Translations under genes and position numbers: made by a program
From: Chloroflexota bacterium
Lineage (GTDB): Bacteria; Chloroflexota; Anaerolineae; UBA4142
Direction: 5' to 3'
Length of the DNA: 6,539 nt
Assembly: GCA_016200825.1 (NCBI GenBank)
Contig: JACQEA010000350.1
Span: 1 to 6,539 of the forward strand
Shown here: one piece after another, positions 1-5,259 of the stretch
Layout: every line of letters starts with the position of its first letter
How positions within the stretch are numbered: position 1 is the first letter of the stretch
Notes under the pieces: model-generated
Database searches by the model: none
Told to the model about the DNA's origin: nothing
The model's input: the letters and a program-made list of their open reading frames with translations, nothing else

Positions 1-4
1 AAAG

Positions 5-104
5 GATTGGTCTGTGTGGTCGGATAGTCAAGTGGTCGAATAGTCTGGTAGTCGTCGCCACAAAATTTGACTAAGACTATGTGACTATCAGACTATTTGA
101 CTCC
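5..104. repeat. Fold-back array of degenerate octamers (NN-RTRGTC)
   Basis: On the plus strand, six octamers ending in GTC run from 5 to 53: GATTGGTC, then after one extra T GTGTGGTC, GGATAGTC, AAGTGGTC, GAATAGTC and TGGTAGTC. After a 15-base spacer (54-68), the complementary form GACTATNN runs from 69 to 104: GACTAA, GACTATGT, GACTATCA, GACTATTT, GACTCC. The two arms can pair imperfectly into a long hairpin. The TAG stop of the neighbouring gene (93-95) lies in the right arm, so the last codons of that gene are repeat sequence. No T-run follows on the minus strand within the window, so it is not a standard intrinsic terminator. It could still stabilise or end the transcript, or be a dispersed repeat. 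The left end may extend beyond the window. Confidence 0.75.
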
Positions 105-2081
105 TCTCAACCATCTCCACAACAAAATCATTCCCCCGAAAAATTCTAAACCAATCACTGCCGCAATCACGCGCTCGATTCGCCACGCGGAATTGTTGAG
201 CGCGATTTCGCGCGCGGCGCACGCGTCCACCGCGATTTCTTGCGCGCCCACACGATAACTCACGCGGCCTTGTGCGAGCGCGCTTTGCCAGCCGCGTTGC
301 GCGTACTCCAACAGCGCGCGCGTGAGTTGCGATTCTTCATCCTGCGCGTTCGGCAGTGTCGCGAGAACTTGCGCGGGAATTTGCGCGCGCGCGGAAAACG
401 CGTTGCACGCGTCGGAAAGATCAACGCTCTCGCGATCAACAAGGGTACGCGCCCAAAATTCTTCGGTGTCGCGCCAAGTTAATTCTGCGGGTGCAATCAC
501 CGCGCGCGCGAGCGACCATTCATCGCGATTCTCAAGCGATTGCGCTAACGCCGCAAGTTGCTCGCGCAAATCATTTTGATCTTTGAACGCGACGTTGATC
601 GTCAACGTGACCTCGCTCGCATCGGACGAAAAATTCGCGTCCGCGCCTGCCGCGCGCCACGCCGCGACAATTCCGCTCAATTCGTTTTGCAACTCTTTCG
701 CGTTATCCGCGTACGGCGCGAGTGAAAATGTAATCGCACGCGATCCGCTCATCGTTTCAACATTCGCGCGCGTGACGATGAACGGCGGCGGCTTGAATTG
801 GGCGCTGAAATTTTCGCCCAACGCCGCGCGCGCTTTTTGCGTCGCGAGCGTAATTTCGTTTTGCTCTAGCAATGCGCGCGCCCACACCAAATTCAACGCG
901 CGTCTTTGCGCGAGCAATCGGTCGGGCAGATACAAAGGTCCTGCGCCGTTGGGCGCGAGCGTTTGCGCTTTGTCGTAAAAATTTTGCGCGTCGGAAAACG
1001 CGCCGCGCGTGTGCGCGTCGAGTCCGAGATAAAAATAATCTTCGGCCAGTTGTCGGCGCGCGTTCGCATCGTTTATTTTTTCCCATTGCTCCACCGCGAG
1101 CGTCACGTACGCGGCATTGCGCGGTCCCGTTGCCGCGCCCGCGCGCATTTCATACAATTGCGCGAGCGATTGCCGCGCCGCGCGCTGATTGGGATCGAGT
1201 CGCAGCGCGGTTTCATTTTCCGCGACGGCTTGCGCGAAAAAAGAATCGCGCCGCGGCGTGTCGTTCAGCGCGAGCGCGCGCAAACTCGCGCCGAGCGCGG
1301 CGCGCGCGTTCGCATCGTTTGGATTTTGTTGCGCGGCGCGGCGACGCGCGACGAGATCGCTCCAAATTGTGGGACGAATAATTTGCAAAAATGGATTCGC
1401 GGGCGGTTCGTAATTTTGAAAGAGCCACGTGATGCGAGTGCCGTCAAAATTTGGATCGGGCGGATCGTACGCGATGATTTGTTCTTGCGTTGTGGTTTCG
1501 GGAAATAAAAGCGTGAGCCGCGCGCTTCCAATCGCGCCCTTCCATCCGGTGCCGGTGACGAGTCCGTACGTAAAACGCGGCAAGGCGGCGTCGCCCAAAT
1601 CTTGTTCGAAATCTACGCGCACGGTTCGCTTTTCATCGCCCGCGATGGAAAGCGTAAACGTGTACCAATTCACCGCGCGAATTTCCTTGCCGATTTTCAA
1701 TTCGGCTTGCGTTAAAGTCAAATTTATTTTTTTGTTGTCGAGCGTGACCACAAACGATTCGAGCCGCGCGGGATCGAACGCGTACGGATCACTCGCCCAC
1801 GCGGGAAAACCGATTGGAATTTGCAGATCGGTAAGTCGGTCGGTGTTGTGCAATTTAAATGTGGAATTACCAGAGATAAATGTGTGTCCGTTCACGTCGC
1901 GAATTTCCGCGTCAACCGTGAGCGCGACCAATTCAATGGGCGTTTCGCGTGAGACCGGCGCGAGCGCCACGGGAATGTAAAGGGTCGGAGCTTGGGAATG
2001 CGCGAGGGGCGCAAGAAAAAACAATAATGCGAGCGCGGAAAAAAAGAATACGTCATTGCGAGCCGCGCTGCGGCGAAGCAA
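93..2081 (-). CDS. Secreted, membrane-anchored TPR protein of unknown function
   Basis: Function not recognised. From a TTG at 2081 the product is 662 residues. Residues 1-29 form a signal peptide: basic start MLRRSAARND, hydrophobic core from about 11 to 26, likely cut after A-H-S before Q30. Residues about 40-240 look like a beta-rich extracytoplasmic domain, ending in a stretch with FTYGLVTGTGWKGAIG that resembles DUF4424-like surface domains (weak, from memory). TPR-like helices follow at about 245-425, with LRLDPNQRAARQSLAQLYEM at about 293-312. The region 432-632 is unassigned. A membrane helix at about 637-657 is followed by the basic tail RWLRGVK, which fits an outside body and a cytoplasmic tail. 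The only two cysteines of the mature protein (C559, C621) both sit in D-A-C and could form a disulfide. The frame stays open to an ATG at 2195, but that would bury the signal peptide behind 38 residues translated from a repeat and terminator. No clear ribosome site supports either start. Reality as a gene is near certain; the start is uncertain. Confidence 0.85.
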   Translation of the reverse strand: MLRRSAARNDVFFFSALALLFFLAPLAHSQAPTLYIPVALAPVSRETPIELVALTVDAEIRDVNGHTFISGNSTFKLHNTDRLTDLQIPIGFPAWASDPYAFDPARLESFVVTLDNKKINLTLTQAELKIGKEIRAVNWYTFTLSIAGDEKRTVRVDFEQDLGDAALPRFTYGLVTGTGWKGAIGSARLTLLFPETTTQEQIIAYDPPDPNFDGTRITWLFQNYEPPANPFLQIIRPTIWSDLVARRRAAQQNPNDANARAALGASLRALALNDTPRRDSFFAQAVAENETALRLDPNQRAARQSLAQLYEMRAGAATGPRNAAYVTLAVEQWEKINDANARRQLAEDYFYLGLDAHTRGAFSDAQNFYDKAQTLAPNGAGPLYLPDRLLAQRRALNLVWARALLEQNEITLATQKARAALGENFSAQFKPPPFIVTRANVETMSGSRAITFSLAPYADNAKELQNELSGIVAAWRAAGADANFSSDASEVTLTINVAFKDQNDLREQLAALAQSLENRDEWSLARAVIAPAELTWRDTEEFWARTLVDRESVDLSDACNAFSARAQIPAQVLATLPNAQDEESQLTRALLEYAQRGWQSALAQGRVSYRVGAQEIAVDACAAREIALNNSAWRIERVIAAVIGLEFFGGMILLWRWLRGVK

Positions 2082-2156
2082 TCCCCAAGTTCCAGATCTT
2101 CGTTTGCGGTTTTTGGAGATTGCTTCGTCGCCCCTTCGGGGCTCCTCGCAATGACG
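2051..2156. repeat. Palindromic (REP/MITE-like) repeat element
   Basis: The ends are a perfect 12-bp inverted repeat, CGTCATTGCGAG (2051-2062) against CTCGCAATGACG (2145-2156). A second perfect inverted block is CGAAGCAATC (2074-2083) against GATTGCTTCG (2118-2127), extending with one mismatch to CCAA/TTGG (to 2088 and from 2113). Between the blocks each arm carries its own mini-hairpin: GCCGC-GCT-GCGGC (2062-2074) and GCCCC-TTC-GGGGC (2130-2142). The central spacer is about 2089-2112. The whole could fold as a cruciform with side arms. It encodes no transposase, so movement would have to be in trans. From memory, elements with this type of end are scattered through many bacterial genomes and are often translated in called genes. 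The flanks share GAAT (2046-2049 and 2157-2160), a possible but weak target duplication. The element overlaps the 5' end of the adjacent gene. Confidence 0.85.
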
Positions 2157-2170
2157 GAATGGCGACTCTG

Positions 2171-2213
2171 AAAAAAATAAAGGGGATTTGGTCATTGAGA
2201 CAAAACCCCCTTT
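2171..2213 (-). terminator. Rho-independent terminator of the three-gene set
   Basis: Read on the minus strand, AAAGGGGGTTTTG (2213-2201) pairs with CAAATCCCCTTT (2190-2179) around a ten-base loop (2200-2191), with one internal mismatch or bulge. It is followed by A and then seven T residues (2177-2171). It lies 61 bp past the stop of the histidine kinase gene, the right place to end transcription of the upstream set. The in-frame ATG at 2195, which would be the longest start for the next gene, lies in the hairpin loop. That argues against its use as a normal start. The plus strand has only TTTT a few bases past the stem, so termination in that direction would be weak. Confidence 0.8.
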
Positions 2214-2231
2214 GGCTTTTGATGCGCTGAT

Positions 2232-2259
2232 GTGCGACGCACGTAAAAGTGTGTCGCAC
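2232..2259. other. Intergenic hairpin after the kinase gene
   Basis: GTGCGACGCAC (2232-2242) and GTGTGTCGCAC (2249-2259) form an 11-bp stem with one non-Watson-Crick position around a six-base loop (GTAAAA). The odd position is a G-T wobble on the plus strand and an A-C mismatch on the minus strand. It lies between the kinase stop codon at 2275 and the intrinsic terminator. It lacks a T-run on the minus strand, so it may be a transcript-stabilising 3' structure or a small dispersed palindrome rather than a second terminator. Confidence 0.6.
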
Positions 2260-2274
2260 GTTGTCGGCTAAATT

Positions 2275-3540
2275 TCATTTTGTTTTTGGCGCGGGGTCAC
2301 CGCCAATGGGCATCACGAGTGAAACGAGCGTGCCTTTGCCAACTTGCGACGCGATGGAAAGTTTTGCGCTCGCGATCTCAGCGCGCTCTTTCATATTCAA
2401 CAATCCCAATGAGCCGCGATTCGAATAGCCGCCCTCGACACTTGCCACATCAAAGCCGCGCCCATCGTCTTGCACGGTGATGGTGAGAAAACCATTTTTT
2501 TGTTGCGCGGCGATCCAAACATTTTTCGCTTCCGCATGCTTGCGCGCGTTGTTCACCGCTTCTTGCACGATCGAAAAAATCGCGGCTTCGGATTGCGCGA
2601 CCAAACGCGCGGTGAATCCATCGGTATCGAGTTGCAAATTAAAGCCTTCCGATTCACGTTGCTTTTGCACGTACAATTCGAGCGCGGCGGCGAGGCCTTG
2701 CGTTTCCAAAATTAATGGACGCAAATCGAACACCAAGTTCCGGACTTGATGCAAGGCGTGCGTGGCGAGTTCTTCCAAATGCACCAGTTCTTCTTGCGCC
2801 TTTTCCGGTTTGCGATTGATCACTTCTTTCAAAAAACGAAATTCCATAATGATCGCCGAGATCAATTGCGAGGGACCATCGTGCAAATCGCGCGCCAAGC
2901 CGCGCCGCACTTGTTCTTCCACAACGATAATGCGATCGCGTTCCGCGACGACTTGCTGATACAGCTGCGCGTTTTGAATCGCGACGGCGGATTGCGCCGC
3001 AAACGCGAGCAGTAATTCTTTATCGTTGTCGTTGAATCGGTCGCCCGTTTTTTTGTTCATGACTTCGATCACGCCCACCGGTTCGTTCTTGTGCAACATC
3101 GGTACGGCGATCATCGAAGTCGTTTGGAAACCATATTTCGTATCAATGCCTTTGAGAAACCGCTTGTCCGTTTGCACGTCTTGCACAATCGAAGGTTGCC
3201 GCGAGGTGAACACCGCGCCGGCGATGCCTTGATTGTTGCGGATGCGCGTATTCTTGAGCGCTTCGCCGCCGCCGCCTTGCACGACGGAGAAAACTAATTC
3301 ATTTGTTTCGCCATCATGCAACAGCAACGAGCCGGCGCTCGCGCGCATCACTTGCACCGCGTTCTGCAAAATTTTCGCGAGGAGTTGATCGAGAACGAGT
3401 TCGGAGGTGAGTGTGCGCGCGCTTTCTTGCAAAGCCTGCAGCGCGGCGACGCGTTCTTCCAACTCCGCCACGCGCGCGTGCCAATTGGGTGTGGATTTTC
3501 CGGTGGAGTCGTTTCGTTGCGTGCGAGTTGTCTTCGCCAT
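2275..3540 (-). CDS. GAF-domain sensor histidine kinase, HisKA_3 (NarL/DesK) class
   Basis: A cytoplasmic two-component sensor kinase expected to autophosphorylate on histidine and pass phosphate to a NarL-type response regulator. From the ATG at 3540 it has 421 residues. A short coiled coil (about 22-45) precedes a GAF sensory domain (about 46-193, ending near FAAQSAVAIQNAQLY). The HisKA_3 dimerisation domain (about 208-277) carries LARDLHDGPSQ with phospho-acceptor H220. The HDxxxQ pattern (H220, D221, Q225) is the one tied to kinase and phosphatase activity in this family. The HATPase domain (about 313-413) has an intact N box (QEAVNNARKH, N330/N331), DDGRG (358-362), GSLGLLNMKER and GKGT. 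No membrane segment is present, so the ligand is sensed in the cytosol. The same frame is open to a TTG at 3555; I prefer the ATG, though GGCGG upstream is only a modest ribosome site. It starts 18 bp after the patatin gene. No response regulator is visible in the window. Confidence 0.95.
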   Translation of the reverse strand: MAKTTRTQRNDSTGKSTPNWHARVAELEERVAALQALQESARTLTSELVLDQLLAKILQNAVQVMRASAGSLLLHDGETNELVFSVVQGGGGEALKNTRIRNNQGIAGAVFTSRQPSIVQDVQTDKRFLKGIDTKYGFQTTSMIAVPMLHKNEPVGVIEVMNKKTGDRFNDNDKELLLAFAAQSAVAIQNAQLYQQVVAERDRIIVVEEQVRRGLARDLHDGPSQLISAIIMEFRFLKEVINRKPEKAQEELVHLEELATHALHQVRNLVFDLRPLILETQGLAAALELYVQKQRESEGFNLQLDTDGFTARLVAQSEAAIFSIVQEAVNNARKHAEAKNVWIAAQQKNGFLTITVQDDGRGFDVASVEGGYSNRGSLGLLNMKERAEIASAKLSIASQVGKGTLVSLVMPIGGDPAPKTK

Positions 3541-3558
3541 TACGCCGCCAAACAATTT

Positions 3559-5247
3559 CTACGTTCGCGCGGCAAGCGGTGGACGTGGACGCGGAGCGAG
3601 GAGTTGTTTGATAAAAGGAATTTTCCTTTGCGCCGCTTCTTCGCCGCGTTGAATGATCTCATGCACTTTGTCATATTCTAACGTGCCATATCTGCCGACA
3701 TCGGGATTGATGAGAACATCCACGGGTCCCATGCGCGTTTTGATGATCTCGCTTTCCATGATTTCCATCGCGCCCATCACGATGCCAATGACATTGGGCG
3801 CGCGCCCTTCGCGTTTGAGTTCGCGCCGATTCAAGCGATCGTCCAAACTAGGAATGACACTCGACGCGAGAATAATATCAATCCCTTTATCGGCGAGCAA
3901 CTGCGATGGAACTGGATTCACCGCGCCGCCGTCAATCAAATGCCGACCCGCGACGTACGCCGGTTCCAAAACTCCAATCACACTCATACTGGAACGCACC
4001 GCGTCCGCGACCGGACCGCGATCAAACACAACCTCTTCACCGGAAATCACATCGGCGGCGATAATATATAATGGGATGTCCAAGTCGTCAAACGACTTGT
4101 TGGCAAGCCATTCCTGGAAATATTTCAAGACCATATCGCCTTTGATAATTCCCGAGCGCGGCGGAATGCGGAAATCCCAATAGCGAAAGCCGGTGAGAAA
4201 ATTAAATTGGCGCTGAATATTCACCGCGAAATATAAAATATCTTCGATACTCCGCCCCGCGGCGTACAATGAACCAAAGACCGCGCCCGCACTCGTTCCC
4301 GCGATCATATCAATCGGAATACCGTTATCTTGCAAAACCTTGAACACACCGATATGCGCAAACCCGCGCGCATTTCCAGACGACAGCGCGATCCCCACCA
4401 ATTTCTTCGCGATTTTGCGCGCCATTCGTCGGAGCACGATATCATTATCCGCCGCGTGCCAATGCCCTTTGGGCGCGAGATTGCGAACCCACGAATCATC
4501 CGCGCTGCCAAGATGAATCGTAATGTCCGCCAGTTCCATCGCCTTGATTGTCACCGGCGTTTCGTACGGAGCGATTGCGAGCAGCACCCAATAATAACGT
4601 TCGACAACTTGACTCAAACGTCCCGGTAAATTCTCCGCGTTAATCGAATCCGCGCCGCGCAAAAAATCGACGCGCGTGTCGCGCGCCCACGTGGATTCAA
4701 GCGTCACATTCGCCAAGCCGCCAATATCGAATAATAAAACCGGCTCGCCGGTCAATTCCGCGAGATACCGCGCCAATCGCGGCGTCGCCGCTCCGATGCA
4801 CGCGACAATATTAAACTCTTCGGATTGAATTGGCGTTTGCAAAGTCCGACCCAAGCGGCGGCTCAATTCGCGCGTAATCGTCAGCGCGATCAGCGGATGT
4901 TGCTTGAGCAGATCGGTCAAATCGTCTTTGCGCAGAACCAAAAGTTCAACATCCAAAACAACGCGCACACTCGCGGAACGCTTTTCGCCCAACAAAACCG
5001 ACATCTCGCCAAAAAAATTTCCGGGACCCAAATACGCGTGAATTTTTTCCTGTCCGCCTTTTTCCGTAACCACTTTGACCTGTCCCGTTTCGATAATGTA
5101 CATACAATCGCCGGGATCATCTTCTTGAACGATGCTCGCGCCTTTGTGATAATGCTCGCGTTGAAGCCGTTGCGCAATCGCGTCGAGGACTTCATCGGTC
5201 AATTCGCTAAAGAAGGGAATATTGCGGAGATTGTGTTTGGCTGGCAT
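3559..5247 (-). CDS. NTE-like protein: cyclic-nucleotide-binding plus patatin phospholipase
   Basis: Likely a lysophospholipase or esterase acting at the membrane under control of a cyclic nucleotide; 562 residues from the ATG at 5247. Residues about 11-125 form a cNMP-binding domain, with a phosphate-binding cassette starting FGEMSVLLGEKRSASV (F79-G80-E81, R90), so ligand binding looks possible. Residues about 145-280 match in layout the region between cNMP and catalytic domains of animal NTE (PNPLA6): they look like a MinD-type fold that has lost its P-loop (VACIGAATPRLARYL) but keeps the APYETPVTIKAMELAD stretch. The patatin domain (about 284-550) has nucleophile S319 in GTSAG and catalytic D439 in DGG, so the Ser-Asp dyad is complete. 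The oxyanion loop reads SSGNARG (289-295) instead of the usual GGGGARG. No signal peptide or clear membrane helix is present. It starts 12 bp after the TPR gene, with no strong ribosome site, suggesting translation coupled to upstream reading. cAMP versus cGMP cannot be decided. Confidence 0.95.
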   Translation of the reverse strand: MPAKHNLRNIPFFSELTDEVLDAIAQRLQREHYHKGASIVQEDDPGDCMYIIETGQVKVVTEKGGQEKIHAYLGPGNFFGEMSVLLGEKRSASVRVVLDVELLVLRKDDLTDLLKQHPLIALTITRELSRRLGRTLQTPIQSEEFNIVACIGAATPRLARYLAELTGEPVLLFDIGGLANVTLESTWARDTRVDFLRGADSINAENLPGRLSQVVERYYWVLLAIAPYETPVTIKAMELADITIHLGSADDSWVRNLAPKGHWHAADNDIVLRRMARKIAKKLVGIALSSGNARGFAHIGVFKVLQDNGIPIDMIAGTSAGAVFGSLYAAGRSIEDILYFAVNIQRQFNFLTGFRYWDFRIPPRSGIIKGDMVLKYFQEWLANKSFDDLDIPLYIIAADVISGEEVVFDRGPVADAVRSSMSVIGVLEPAYVAGRHLIDGGAVNPVPSQLLADKGIDIILASSVIPSLDDRLNRRELKREGRAPNVIGIVMGAMEIMESEIIKTRMGPVDVLINPDVGRYGTLEYDKVHEIIQRGEEAAQRKIPFIKQLLAPRPRPPLAART

Positions 5248-5259
5248 GCGGTTCTACGA

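Noticed and set aside
5..104. CRISPR-like array
   Set aside because: The units are octamers with no spacers and in inverted arrangement; there are no cas genes nearby.
1429..1980. Long plus-strand open frame (183 codons)
   Set aside because: It lies wholly inside the minus-strand TPR gene, has a low-complexity Ser/Arg-rich product with no recognisable domain, and is explained by few stops in the antisense frame of a GC-rich gene.
2053..2259. Minus-strand open frame of 68 codons across the intergenic region
   Set aside because: It is a translation of the hairpin, terminator and palindromic element (SLRGAPKGRRSNL), a typical repeat artefact.
3553..3555. TTG as start of the histidine kinase
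   Set aside because: It lies three bases after the stop of the upstream gene with no spaced ribosome site. An ATG five codons later loses nothing of the domain structure.
3653..4183. Plus-strand open frame of 176 codons
   Set aside because: Antisense to the patatin catalytic domain, whose motifs (GTSAG, DGG) are clear on the minus strand. The product is unlike a folded protein.
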